This document shows, piece after piece, positions 44,008-55,627 of a DNA stretch of 64,000 nucleotides (position 1 is the first letter of the stretch; each line of letters opens with the position of its first letter). The position numbers were made by a program, and so were the translations under genes. Under the pieces are notes generated by a model. The model ran no database searches. It saw nothing but the letters and a program-made list of their open reading frames with translations, and was not told where the DNA came from. Source of the stretch: Amblyomma americanum (Eukaryota; Arthropoda; Arachnida; Ixodida; Ixodidae); contig NC_135505.1 in the NCBI RefSeq assembly GCF_052857255.1, positions 26,985,999 to 27,049,998 of the forward strand. The letters are read 5' to 3'.

Positions 44008-46060
44008 TGCAGTGGTTTGAACTCTTTGTCCGTTTGCATAAGACGGCGTGGTCTGCGTCGAGCCCACACAGCTCGGAAAACGCATGGATGTGATTGCTGT
44101 TTAGTTCATTAAATCAAGTTTTAACTGTTTTGGAATAAATTGACATGTTGATGGCGCGATGAGTTCCGCGGAAAAGTTGACAGATGCTTCTTGTATCTAC
44201 TCTCCGCCAGCTAATATTTTCTGGTTCTTGCTTTGCACCGAACTGCACATTCAGGATGCTGCTGCACATTCAGGATGTTCTGCGTGGCCTGTTCGACTAC
44301 GCTGCCATCTCTGGATTATAGCTGCACAGTCACTTCAGCAGAGCCATTTGGCCACCGGATTTGTTTTCCACATTGATCTTAATCCCTGGCGCAGCGCTGA
44401 ACACGAAGCTCCCGATAAAGATGTTTCACTCCGATAGTTGTAGAAGTGCCTGTTATTGAGCAAAATTGAAGGTCATATTTCATAAGTCGTGAAGCTTCTG
44501 ATTTTTTTAGGAAAAGCAATATCCTGCGATTATCCTCAACCGCTCAGAAAATTAATCAGTCCAAAATATTTGAGAAAACAGAAAGAGATCGAGAAAGGTA
44601 GTACATGAATTAGACCACGGGCGCTTTTCTCGACAGGGAGCTCGATTTCCTTTTTCTGGTTATCCCGAAAGACGCACATAAGTTCTATCGGAGTTTCTTT
44701 TGCTCTTTTTGCTTGTGCTGCTCTGGTCACTTTATATAGATGGGGCGTCCCGCCGAATTAAATTGAGCGTTTCTCTGTGTACTACACCTCCTTGTGCTTC
44801 TGTCTTTTCTGGACGCCTACGAGCCTTGTGGGCGCCAATTCGCAGAGCTAAGCCGCCATCATGCCGATTCTCATTTACAACCAGCAAGAAGATATGAGGC
44901 AAATGCAGCGACGGGTGTCCAAAAACTTCTTTATTCGTCCGTTTTTTTGTGTTTATTTACATGTATAAATAATTATATGTATGCATGAGTAACAATTCAT
45001 TTCCTAGTTCTGGCACCAAGCAATCTTTCCTTACTAATTAAGCAGCGCGTAACAAAACAGGACAACAAGAGGAGCACAAAACGACCCGAGTGTTCTTCCT
45101 GTTGTCCGGTTTTGTTACGCGCTGCTCTATTATTATTGATCAGACCTCGCACAACAAGCAACACTTCTGGAAAACTTTCCTTAAAAAAAACTAGCCAAGT
45201 AGGCCGCCTGAAACCATGTACATAGTACTTTAGCGACTATGTGGGTCTGTCTAGCCTGGTGAAGAAATATGCATTTCTGATGATTAAAAAAAAACTAATC
45301 TAAGCAGGCATAAGTTTGTTCGAAGACACGCGTGCGGAACATCTGACAAAGCAAACCTGGTTGGACCACGAAAACAATGGCAACACAACTAGGCAGCGCT
45401 ATCTGACAGTGCTCCCTGCTTCGAGGTATGTGCACTTACAAAGTGCAATCTACGAGTACATGAGACTGTTTCTTTCCAGAGCTTTGCCTCCCGCAAAAAT
45501 TTCTGCATGTGCTGTTAAACGTCCAGCTGTTAAGCTTTGCAAGATGATACACAGCCCGAATATACTTCGCCACAGACTCCCGCCACGGATTACTCGCTCA
45601 GAAACCTTAGGACAGCAAGTGTACAAACTTGGGGAATGCTAACTTGCACTATTTATGCATATAGACAAAACGGCTCGTCCGTGCTTACGCGCATGGCCAG
45701 AAAAACCCGCCAAGCCACAACAGCCGCAGACAGCGCATAACTTAAAAGCGGCCCATCAGTTAGGGCTTCAGCAACGGTTTCCGTGGCCTCTTTGTATTTC
45801 TTCGCGTCTGTAGCCGCTGCTTACCTACAGGGTGCATACTGCTTGCAACAGAGCTGGGCTTGGAAATGCTGTCCACACTGGTCCGGAATTACTCCCATAC
45901 CATAAAAGGAAAAAGCAAGCCTTCACTCCGCTGTAGGATTTTATTTATCTCTGTCAGTCATGACGTCCATGCAACTAACGCACTCTCATCTGCCTTTTTC
46001 TTGAGTTCCCGTAAACCTGCATCATCGGTTCAAGTCGCTCCAGAGGAAAACTGACGAAAG
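44008..46060. other. Unit spacer D/E, copy 4
   Basis: Mostly non-coding. A shortened D remnant lies at 44,235-44,340 (acattcaggatgttctgcgtggcctgttcgactacgctgcc). The conserved cctacgagccttgtgggcgcc stretch is at 44,815. A hairpin insertion is at 45,034-45,174. Confidence 0.5.
45034..45174. mobile_element. Second short hairpin element with 9-bp TSD
   Basis: ctttcctta at 45,025-45,033 and 45,175-45,183 brackets 141 bp missing from the paralogous site near 37,410. Inverted repeat arms of 37 bases (45,041-45,077 and 45,090-45,126) with four mismatches surround a 12-base loop. A non-palindromic tail with a tattattattg motif follows. Different sequence from the 29.2-kb hairpin but the same plan. 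Confidence 0.75.
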
Positions 46061-46069
46061 CGCACATGT

Positions 46070-46442
46070 ATAGCGCCTCAGGCCGTTGAAGCTATGATTG
46101 CAAATCCCATGGTTCGCCCTCAGAAGAGGGCGCCGGCGGATGCTCTCCCCACTCTCGTACGTCAAGGATTGGCTATGCATCGGGAACCACTTGCACAGCG
46201 GCATGAAAGCTGGGGTGAGGCATTTCCTCGTGGTACGTCAAGGAGTGTGTCTCGAGGTCGTTTACGTGGAAAAATTTCTGGAAGCGATAAGGACACAGAA
46301 GCGGCGGACATGTGGTGCCAGGAGTTTGCCGGTGTTTACGGTGGCGCGACAAGCTGGAAGATTGTGTGAAGCGCCGTCACAGTCGAGGCACTTGTGCGGC
46401 TTCTCCCGCGTGTGAACCATCTGGTGTTTGGTGATATCGGAT
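46070..46442 (-). pseudogene. C2H2 zinc-finger gene exon 2, copy 4 (finger deleted)
   Basis: Acceptor tctattctcatacag. Reads SDITKHQMVHTREKPHKCLD directly, so the finger between the first HTGE linker and the GEKP linker has been deleted, roughly 80 bases. Frame is lost in the next finger. The final finger is degraded (Pro-Tyr-Arg-Phe instead of C-x2-C). Confidence 0.6.
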
Positions 46443-46699
46443 CTGTATGAGAATAGACGATAACAAGAGGGGTAAATGGCACGCTAAGCGTGAGAGCCTT
46501 AATACCAGCTAAAAGACGGAAGGGTGAAATTAGGATTGCGTCATAAAAACAAAAAACACAAGCGGCCATTCAGCAATCAATAGCGCCCACTGTGACGACC
46601 TAGCATAGAGAAGATTCAATTTGGTTGCATTTGATCTCAGACAAGAAAAACAATATGAGGCAGAGACATTGTGCTCTTCGCGCATGTGTTGATTGTGTG

Positions 46700-46950
46700 A
46701 TGCTACCGAATTAAGCCGCGAGCATGTGTTCTTTTCTTGACACAGGATTTCGATGCGATTGGAAGCGATAGCAATTAGGGTCTCGTCAGTGAATTCGCCG
46801 ATTCCTTTATATGTTCAATGAAGTTAGTTGTCCCTATCTGTGTTGGAGATAGACTTAAGGCAGGTGCTTCATCAGGTCCGCCTCTGGGGGCAGCGAATAT
46901 ATGTTCTTCGCAGAATTTCCGTGTTCATGCCACTGCATCAGCCTCCGCAA
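46700..46950 (-). other. Intron-located conserved segment, copy 4
   Basis: Aligns with 38,789-39,061 (cccagaggcggacctgatgaagc, gtctatctccaacacag on the minus strand) but has stops. Confidence 0.35.
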
Positions 46951-47547
46951 TTAACTGTGCCATTTACATCACGCCGAAAACAGTAAAACTCGCCGCGGTG
47001 CTCCTACGTCCCTGCAATATAAACGCCACGGCAATCAATTGTCCTTCTGAAGGAAGAGTTGACAGGCGACATAGATCTTGTTCTAGCTGTGGATTTGCCT
47101 GTTGGATGAGCAGAATAGAAAGTTATTGCACTCTAACGATCTTTCAAGAAACGAAATGATTGAAAATGCGTCGTTTTTATGTGTATTTATATGTACCACT
47201 GCCAGCACGCTCAACAGGAACGCTCGATTCCGCGTCCCGACCTGATATTACAGCCCCTGAGAGCTGGGCGCTGAGTCCAAGACCATGCTCCACGGTGTGT
47301 TTTGCGGCGGTTGGAGAAAGCTCGTGGTATGCTGCCACTCTACGCAGCGCGGACACCCATGGCGGTGCTAATGTCAGTGGAAGACACGCGCTCGAGCGTT
47401 CGTGTTCAGCGTGCTGACTGCGCTATATGTTTGATCACAAGGTGCCAGACATTGCTTGACCTTCGATTCGGTCTAACGCCACCACTGCTGTCGACCGATA
47501 CTAAAAACAATTGCAACGCGTATAGCGTGGAAAAATCTCGGGCTTAC

Positions 47548-47762
47548 GTGCGATTGCTAGAGTACATGCAGTTGGAGCACTGGTGCCTTAGCCTCTGGGG
47601 ATGCTTGTTCTGCCGGTAGGATTTGAATAGATCTTGCGTCGGGTGCTAGTAGGCGCATATGTCGCAGGGGAAAACTGTGGAAGTGGGAAATCTCTTTCTT
47701 TCTTCTTTATCGAGCACCGAAGCAACATCTTCATGAATAATAACAGGTAAGGGCTGCTCCAT
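47548..47762 (-). pseudogene. C2H2 zinc-finger gene exon 1, copy 4
   Basis: ATG at 47,762: MEQPLPVIIHEDVASVLDKE, then finger 1 as CDICAY followed by TAG in place of a finger residue; its first His is also Tyr. It ends HQCSNCMYSSNR, the clearest Cys half of finger 2. Donor reads cac|gtaagc, slightly weaker than in the other copies. Confidence 0.7.
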
Positions 47763-47846
47763 CCTAGCCTGCAATCTTAACCGTCAATGATCAAAGGCAT
47801 ACGATGGTCATGTAAAGGCACGCAGTTGTGTCTGCCTTGTTCCTGT

Positions 47847-47853
47847 TTTTATA
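47847..47853 (-). promoter_or_regulatory. TATA box of zinc-finger copy 4
   Basis: aatataaaaacaggaacaagg on the minus strand at the conserved place. Confidence 0.55.
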
Positions 47854-47859
47854 TTTTCT

Positions 47860-48586
47860 GGTGTTTCTTTTGTCAGGTATTGCCACAACCGGACACGTGA
47901 GCTAGAAAAAGAAATGGACATATTTGAGCTGCCATATCCGTACGGTTCCGATTGTCACTGCCGTGTTTATCACTTTAAGCTAAAAAATTCTTTCCCCGCA
48001 TGAACTGCTTGTATTGCCTTATATTATGCTATCGCGGCTCCGCGTACATTGTAAGAAATGCTGCTAGCACAATGCTTGATTTTCCACCTGCACATATCAA
48101 TTTTATATTACTATGTGAAGTGATATTGCCGAACAAAAAGGCTGGCTGTTTATATGTGCCAAATAATTGACGAACGCAATAGAATAATCAGGAATAATTG
48201 CCCTAAGTTTCTAGGCAAGTATGCAACGTTGTAAGCAATAATCGCGGTTGTAAATCCTTGCGATCTGAAGACTTCGAAACAAGCAGGCAGAATTGCAACT
48301 AGTATAATGGAAGTAAGATTTTGGGATCTAAAGGATAGTATATTATCAATTAATCGATACGTCCACTATGCATGCTATAGGCTTTATGCGCAATTTATAA
48401 ACGCATTGCGTATCTATTATTTTCTTATCGCTGCTTTAGGACCCACTAAAAAAATGAAATTAACCATTGGTCTTATATTGCAAGGCATAGGTCTGTAAAA
48501 AACTAGACTGACTTTGTTTGTTTTAATGGATAATGCTCGAGCAACATAACTTCAAATTTCTTTCTAATGGCCCTTCTTTCGACTTT
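47860..48586. other. Unit spacer H, copy 4 (b type)
   Basis: Non-coding, matching 25,560-26,220 and 57,700-58,390. Confidence 0.5.
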
Positions 48587-48600
48587 TCTTACGTGGACGC

Positions 48601-48831
48601 AGCCGCCGCGGTGGCTGAGTGGTTATGGCGCTCGGCTGCCGGCCCGAAAGACGCGGGTTCGATCCCGGCCGCGGCGGTCGAATTTCGATGGAGGCGAAGT
48701 TCTAGAGGCCCGTGTGCTGTGCGATGACAGTGCACGTAAAAGAACCCCTGGTGGTCGAAATTTCCGGAGCCTTTCACTACGGCGTCCCTCATAGCCTGAG
48801 TCGCTTTGGGACGTTAAACCACCATAAACCA
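48601..48831 (+). repeat. Tick tRNA-derived SINE, best full copy
   Basis: A-box region ggtggctgagtggttatgg at 48,610-48,628 and a perfect B-box gggttcgatccc at 48,655-48,666. The full body ends gggacgttaaaccaccataaacc. Flanks tcttacgtggacgc (48,587-48,600) and tcttaagtggacgc (48,832-48,845) are a 14-bp TSD with one difference. The closeness to consensus suggests the youngest SINE here. Confidence 0.9.
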
Positions 48832-48845
48832 TCTTAAGTGGACGC

Positions 48846-49875
48846 CATAATATTTCATGTCGATATGCATTTTCTCTGTTTTTATCTGCATACTATGCAG
48901 AAGTCGCAACAAAATTTAATTTCTGCGGTGCTTAAATTTAGATTGAGGCGAAATTTTAAAGGCCCATGAACAGTGCGACGTGAGTGCACGTTAAAAATCC
49001 TCAGGTGGTCGAAATTTCCGCAGCCCTTCCTTGTGTTGGTAGCGGTGAAATGCAGAAAAGAGCTTCAGTTTGCACACATCACTGCGGGCCCATTAACTAC
49101 AGCACCCCTCAAACGCCATGTGTCGCTTCAGGATTTTAAACCCCACATTTTAGAACTTTTCTTTATTTTCCTGCCATTGGCGTACAGCTCGACACGAAAA
49201 TTTGTATTTCTCGTGCTTGTGCCGAACGCTTAAATGTCTGGCTTTGAAATTTGCCCTTGTCTGACCGGCAGCGTAATGCTGGCTGAGGAGAAAGATAACA
49301 GCACAGCAACTGCGACAGGAGTCAGGTTTAGCCTACATGACCACTGTGATAGTTTCACTCTAAGGCGATATTTCCCACACACGACAAAATTTTTCTGGAG
49401 CATGAAGGAGGGGAGGTGGATAGTAGAGTGGCGATAATGGAGGGTGGAGATAATATGGGAAAGCAGGCCGAGAGTTCCGGTGGGTGAGGCTTTTTGAACC
49501 CAGCTGGCTTTCCTACTGCGAATTTGAATACGAATTTTTTATAATGCAGAAGTGTGCCCTTCTTCATAAGGAGAGTAATATTAGCATATCCATGCATGTG
49601 TCGCCTATAAATGCTAACAAGGCAAGGTTTTGGGGCCCATGGGTCGAGATTCGTTTGTCTGGTGGTCGGTTCGGGTGAACCCTGGTTGTTGAGGTGTCAC
49701 GTGCGTGCTGTTCGAAGGCTGAGGCTAGTTAGCAAAACGTGAGCTAACGTCGCCTCTGTAGCGGTAGCGACCCATAACGGGCAGATCAGAGGAGTATGCG
49801 AGGTCTAGGAGGCAGTGGCCGAAGGCGTCAGCGTGCACTCACCCAGGTTTTCCACAACGCCTCCTCTTCACGACG
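48846..49875. other. Unit spacer I-L, copy 4
   Basis: Non-coding. An old partial SINE body lies at 48,945-49,028, as in the other b-type spacers. It ends at the shared cctcctcttcacgacgag junction. Confidence 0.5.
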
Positions 49876-51722
49876 AGTTATATTGCCGGGAAGGCTGTAT
49901 CTCACAATGGAATTGAGACACGCTTGGACCCAAATTGAATTTGAGGCAGTAAAGCGTTTCATGCAAGTAACTTCAGTACAGGCAACGGGTATGTCCTATA
50001 TCTGGTCAATGGACTGAAGGTCTTGGAATCTTTATACAAGAAACTTTAGATGCAACTTTCTTTCTACTTCTATTAGCCAAACAAATCGCGGGCCTTATCT
50101 GCAGACTTGCCACATGCACCCACGGCCTGTCGGAGAGAGAAAAGCTTAATATAAACGATGCCCTCACCACCAGCCGCTTGACTTATCACCTTCCTTATCA
50201 CTTGCTCACCAAAACCCAATGAGACCTATCTTTATAAGAATAAATAACTGCGTAAAATTCCAGGAGAAGAGAAGAAGCATACGGGACGAGCGCATCATTG
50301 TCCTTGAGACACTTTAAATGCAGCATTCACTCTACAACTGCTAGACAAGCAAACACACAAATTGCGGGCCTCATCCAAAGACTTGCCACATGCAGCCACG
50401 GCCTTTCAGAGAAGGAAACCCTTGATATGACAGACGCATTGCGATGAGTTCTAACAAGGCGTTGAGATGCCGCCAGGCACTTGACTTCTCACCTTCCTTC
50501 TGACTAGCTCAGCAAAACGCAAAAAGACAAAGCTGGTGTGCTTAAAAGAAAACCGCCCACCTCAGCTCTTCGCCTACCACAATCCGTTACCCCAAATCGC
50601 TTACTCACAACGGGCACTTACAATACAATCTCGTAGTTAATCGAAGCCCAACGAAGCAACCAGAAACTCCAATTATCCCGCACAGAAACCGGCCAACACT
50701 TCCTGTGGCTTCAGCACCTGGCCACTACCACATGCTCATGTGCACACAATTATCAAATCATCGGACCTGACATCTAGGACCAAATGCGCATCAGACCTCT
50801 ACCACCCAGAAATATGAACCCCGACTTCCGCACTGAAAGATGCCACGCCCGAACAGGATATTGCACCAAGCACTACACAGGCAGATACGACATTATCTAC
50901 GTGCATGCGGCTCAGCACACATTACCTGCCCGGCGCCGTGGTGGTTCGGTGGTAATGACGCACGGCTGCTGACCCGAAATACGCGGTTTCCGTCCCGCCC
51001 ACGGCAGTCGAATTTCGATGGAGGCAAAGTTCTAGAGGCTTCACAGGAACCCGCGGTCACTGAAACCTGCACCGACTCCTAAGCTGCCTACCGTCACTAT
51101 GTGCAAAGCATTATTACTCCAACCGGCCGACACATTCTCCCATCAGAACCAGGTATACCCAAGAGAAAACCGTCACTTGGGTTCCTGGGCATGCATCGAT
51201 CCCCGGTAAGAAGAGGGTTATGCGCTGTGTCGCGAGCTATCCCTCCGGGCCCGAGGTTCGGACACCCAAGCCCAAGCAGGAAATTTCGCGGGCTTTCCTC
51301 ACATGCCAGCAAACATCTACTCATTGCAAAAGCGGCAGCTTCACCCTCCCACCACCTCACCGTAGGCAAGATTTGAAATACAGTGTGGTCTGGCATCAAC
51401 TGCAGACAAACTGCTACATTTCGCCCTACCTCCATCGTTGCTACCACACTATTTTGACCTTCTCGCATTTCTCAACATACAGGAAGGCCAAGGACACCAT
51501 CATGCAGTACCTGTGCGAATGCCACCAACCCATGCCAGTTTCCCCACACCCTGCACATCTGTCTCATGGGAGGTCGCTCTACAACAACCAGCAGGCCAAA
51601 CATGATTAGTGGAGAAAGCGCTGCATGAAGGCCAGGCCGGTTTATTACGGGGCAAGTAGGAGAGTAAATTTGAAGGAGATTTGTTTTTTTTAACTACACA
51701 AAGTTGTTCCTCCTTTTTAACT
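49876..51722 (+). mobile_element. I/R1-type LINE, 5'-truncated, copy 5
   Basis: Same truncated element: two RT-end repeats (near 49,990-50,220 and 50,300-50,420), the IRPLPPRNMNPD segment near 50,790, and RNase H with a SINE remnant. A frame at 51,101 reads SIITPTGRHILPSEPG; the knuckle lies near 51,500. A deletion after the SINE removes the central RNase H strands. Confidence 0.65.
50935..51038 (+). repeat. SINE remnant in LINE copy 5
   Basis: gccgtggtggttcggtggtaatg head through cgaatttcgatggaggcaaagttctagaggc, then cut by a deletion that also removes LINE sequence. Same LINE position as the copies in units 1, 2 and 3. Confidence 0.7.
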
Positions 51723-52626
51723 TGTAGTGAATGGTACTCATTTCTTTTTTTCTGAGAGTGTGCACATTTCGTCGCGCTCACACAACACGGACAGAAAATG
51801 GATGTGAATGCTGTTTGTGAATGTTGTTTAATTCATTAAATCGATTATTGAATGTTTTGAATTGAATTGTCATTTTGGTGGCGCGAGGAGATTCGTGGAA
51901 GAGTTGATAGATGCTGCTTGTACCTACTCTCCAGCAGCTAATATTCTCTTGTTCTTGTTTTGACGGCAATACTTTTCTGCTCGCGTTTTTGTATCACTCT
52001 GCACGCAACCGCATGCATGGCGAACATCCAGGGTTTTCGATGTTGTGGTGCAGCTCGCCGTGATGTTTTAGCATAAGAAAAAATTTGCACTTTAATATCG
52101 CAGCCGAACACCTCTTCTGTAGTTAGCGAGAGCAGTAAATAATGCTCAGAGCAGTGAGATTGTGAGCACATTTTTCAACATGCTTATGTTTCAGTATATC
52201 GCTAGATGGCAGCAACAAGTCTCTAGAATGCCGCAGGTGCTTCAAACAGTACCTGAGGTTTTGCACTCGAAACGATTAGGCAATGGCATAATACTGGGTT
52301 TTCACTGAGCTTGCGTAAAATAAATGCGTTGTCTTCAGACTTTCTCCAGCAGTAATGTGGCGTTCATGCTCAGAGAGATAAAACAACCGAGAAAGATAGA
52401 ATAAAATAAAGGCAGTGAAGTTAACCGGGCAGCGAGCTGTTGGTACCCCTGCACACAGGACATAAAGGGAGATAAAGTGGCGAAAGAGAAATATATAAAA
52501 TTAGTCCTGATCGTTCTCTTGTGGTCCTCAGGTCTATAAAAACAGTTCGTTGACCACAGTCAGACGCTCAATTTGAGCACCGCCTTGACGGCTTTCCTAG
52601 CGTAAGTTGAGGCGAAATTTCCGGAA
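51723..52626. other. Unit spacer between LINE and D, copy 5
   Basis: Non-coding, matching 35,641-36,530; no insertion at the SINE site used in unit 2. Confidence 0.5.
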
Positions 52627-52960
52627 TATTGAGTCTATGCCCCAAAACGTGCAAGGGGCACAGGCATTGTTCCAGCTCCTGTGTGCATCGCTTCGGTGCA
52701 GAAGGAAGAGTTGCGCGGTGTAGCACCTGTACTCGCTGCTGTCCCGCAAGGCCCTGGAGCAATTCTCGGGGCGCATCGAGTACAAGCTCTTCTACCAGTG
52801 CAACCAGCAAGTGTGCATGCTGCTCCAGATGTCAACGACCAGCGACGCCTGTGTGCGAGCCATTCACCGGAGTACGTGCGGCACATTCAGGATATTCTGC
52901 GTGGCGCGTTTGACTACACTGCCAATGCTTGATATTAACTACACTCTCATGTCGAGGGTG
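52627..52960 (+). pseudogene. D segment, copy 5 (best copy)
   Basis: Plus-strand frame NVQGAQALFQLLCASLRCRR, a stop where copy 3 has Trp, then HLYSLLSRKALEQFSGRIEY and KLFYQCNQQVCMLLQM. A one-base shift gives VNDQRRLCASHSPEYVRHIQ and DILRGAFDYTANA. Combined with copy 2, the ancestral protein ended ALERHLPFGRRIYFPH. I do not recognise it. The continuous protein-like character over about 110 residues argues for a real exon of an unknown gene. Confidence 0.5.
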
Positions 52961-53478
52961 CCTTTTTTCCACCTGATTTATTTTCCGCAATGGCAGTAAA
53001 TTCCTCGCTCACCGTTGAACACAACGCACCCGATAAAGATGTTTTACTCCGGTAGTCGTACAAGTGTCTAATCCGGAGCGAAATGTAAGGCATTGTTTTA
53101 TGTCCTGAGGATGCTGACATTAAAAAAAATGTATATCCTGTAATAATCCGTAACCACTCCAAAAGTAAGAAGTGAATGATATTTGTGAAAAGAGAAAGAG
53201 GCCGAGAAAGGAACGGAGTAGGTGAAATAGACTACGGGTGCTTTTTCGTGATAAGTTCTTTTTTCAGGTTAGAAGGAACACTCAATAATTGAAGTCGCTA
53301 CTGCTCTTTTCGCTGGTGATGCTCTGGCCACTTCTACACTTGGGTGTCCCGCAGCATTAAAATGAGCGTTTCTCTGTGCACTACACCTCCGTGTGTCTCT
53401 CTCCTCTCCGGACGTCTACAGGCCTTGTCGGCTCTAGCCTGCAGAGCTTAGACGCCAGAAAGCCGATTCAAAACTTCT
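52961..53478. other. Unit spacer E, copy 5, left part
   Basis: Non-coding; runs to gccgattcaaaacttctacc, where the Penelope-like element begins. Confidence 0.5.
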
Positions 53479-54655
53479 ACCAAGTTTTACTCGCAGACAC
53501 ACGGCACTGCCATGGGCGCCTCCATTTCCGTAACGACCGCAAATATTGTAATGGAAGCATTAGAAACGGAAGTCCTCAGTAAATTCACACCTCAACCCAA
53601 GCTTTTTTACCACTACGTAGATGATTGTTTTTGCATCCTACGCAAACAGGACGTCTCCGGGTTACTGCAACAATTGAATTCATTCGAGCAGAGACTACAG
53701 TTCACGGTCGAATATGAGCAACAAGGCATTCTCCCGTTCCTCGACGTATTAGTACAACGCAAGGGCAATGGACTCTCCTTCAAAGTATACCGGAAACCTA
53801 CGCACACAGGAAAGTACTTAGACTTTAAGTCGAATCACCCGATTGCCCACAAAAGATCCGTTGTGTCATCTTTGGTGAGGCGTGTGACACGAATCTGCAA
53901 AGAAAAGGAAGATTTGCAAGGCAAACTTCAAATGATCCGCCAAGAACTTTCGTCCAACGGCTATCCCAACCGTTTTGAGAAAAGGATTGAAAAAATATTT
54001 TGCAACCGAGCTCTTCCAGTCGTAAGGTTTTCACCGCCACTGCTGGAATTCCGTATGTACGTGGTATAAGCGAAGCTTTATCCCGTATTTTCGCCAAATA
54101 TAACTTGCGCATCGGACACATGCCTTCCAGCAAACTTCGAAGTATTCTGGTGAATGTCAAGGACCCTCTGCCAGATAACCGCTTTCCCGGCGTTGTCTAC
54201 CGAATCCCGTGCGGTGACTGTAACCACGTTTACATAGGCGAAACGGGAAAATTCCCCAGAAGATTGAAAGAGCATCAGCGCGATGTTGATAACCATAAAG
54301 TGGCGTCCAATGCGATTGCCGAGCACGCGCACGAAAAAACGCATGATATCGCCTGGGACAACGCCGCAATTCTTTCCAAAGAGCGGAACCTGACGGCACG
54401 GCTTTTGCTTGAGTCAACATTCATCCAGACGACACCTGATACTATGAACCGGAAGGAACGATGCCACCCGGGTACATACAGTCATTACGTCATATATTCT
54501 GGGTATTTAAGTTTCGACCACTGCCATTTTAGCCTCATTGTGAACAAGGAACCCGTACGGATTCCGAAACGTCAATTTGTTTTTACTTTGACTTGGTCAG
54601 TGACTGTAATCTTTTGCTTCTACTAATGCCTGACCAGACGAACTTTCGTCGAACC
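53479..54655 (+). mobile_element. Penelope-like element, 5'-truncated, with GIY-YIG endonuclease
   Basis: Starts within RT at KFYSQTHGTAMGASISV. Contains the Y-V-D-D active site (FYHYVDDCFCIL), then LPFLDVLVQRKG, the linker YRKPTHTGKYLDFKSNHP and a Lys-rich connection. A one-base frameshift near 54,030 separates this frame (ending 54,069) from the next, which reads AGIPYVRGISEALSRIF. That frame carries the GIY-YIG domain: GVVYRIPCGDCNHVYIGETG, RRLKEHQRDV and the catalytic Glu region LLLESTFIQ. RT followed by GIY-YIG with a C-x2-C between G-V-V-Y and Y-I-G defines Penelope-like elements. About 100 bp of the host spacer is missing at the right junction. Confidence 0.9.
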
Positions 54656-55627
54656 CTTGACTATTTACGCTTGAGTAACAATCCTTTTCATAGCTTTCGC
54701 ACCAGGCAACCTTTCATTAAAAACAACTGCCACAGTAGGCCACCGGAAATAATTATATAGTAATTTAGCGACAATATGGGTCTGTCTAGCCTGGTCTTAA
54801 AATATGTATTTCCTGTGCTTTTTTAAAAAAGACTATGCAGGCATGTTCGTTTGCCGTCAACGTGTATATTATCTGCCGTAGCAAAGCTGGAGGGGCACGA
54901 AAATGATGGCAAAACTGCTTGGCAGCGCTATATGACGGTGCGTCTCTCGTTCCATGTATTTGCAGTTACGAACTGAAAGCTTCGAATATATGCGCTAGAT
55001 TCCTTCTTACAGGTGTGACTCCTGCGACAATTTCGGCCTGTGCAGTAAAATATGTCCTTCCGTTGAGCTCTGCTCTAAAGATGATAGACAGCGCGAATAA
55101 TTTTCGCCACATAGGCCGGGCACGGGTTACTCCCTCAAAGGCCATGGGGCAACAAGCATGAAATGCAGTGCCATGCGAACAACTGGCAGTACTTATGCAA
55201 GCAGATAAAACGGCTCCTCTATGCCGCAGACACCGCGTAACTGAAAAGCGGTGTCAGCGGCTCAATTCTGGAAAATGCCGCGCCCAGCAGAAATGGGCAT
55301 ATCTCGACGACGTATCCCGTTAACACTGAGCTTATAACGCAAACAGGCACGATTCCTTAGATAGCGCTTCTGCAAGTTTCCATGGCCCCTCCCGTTTTCC
55401 TCACGCCTATAGCCATAGATCGCCTAGAGCGTGCATACTGCTTTCAATCGAACAGGGATTCGAAATGCTGTCCATATATGTCCGGGATTACTCCCGTACC
55501 ATAGAAAGAAATACAAGCCTTCACTTTACTGTATGTTTTTTTTTATCTGTCAGTCAGGAGGGCCATTCAACTAACGCAATTCTTATCTGCCTTTTTCGTG
55601 AGTGTCCGTAGAGCACCGTCATCCTTG
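54656..55627. other. Unit spacer E, copy 5, right part
   Basis: Non-coding, matching 37,370-38,110 from cgcatgagtaacaat onward. Confidence 0.5.

Noticed and set aside
48605..48680. Possible tRNA gene
   Set aside because: Same reason: head of the tick SINE, with a body and TSD attached.
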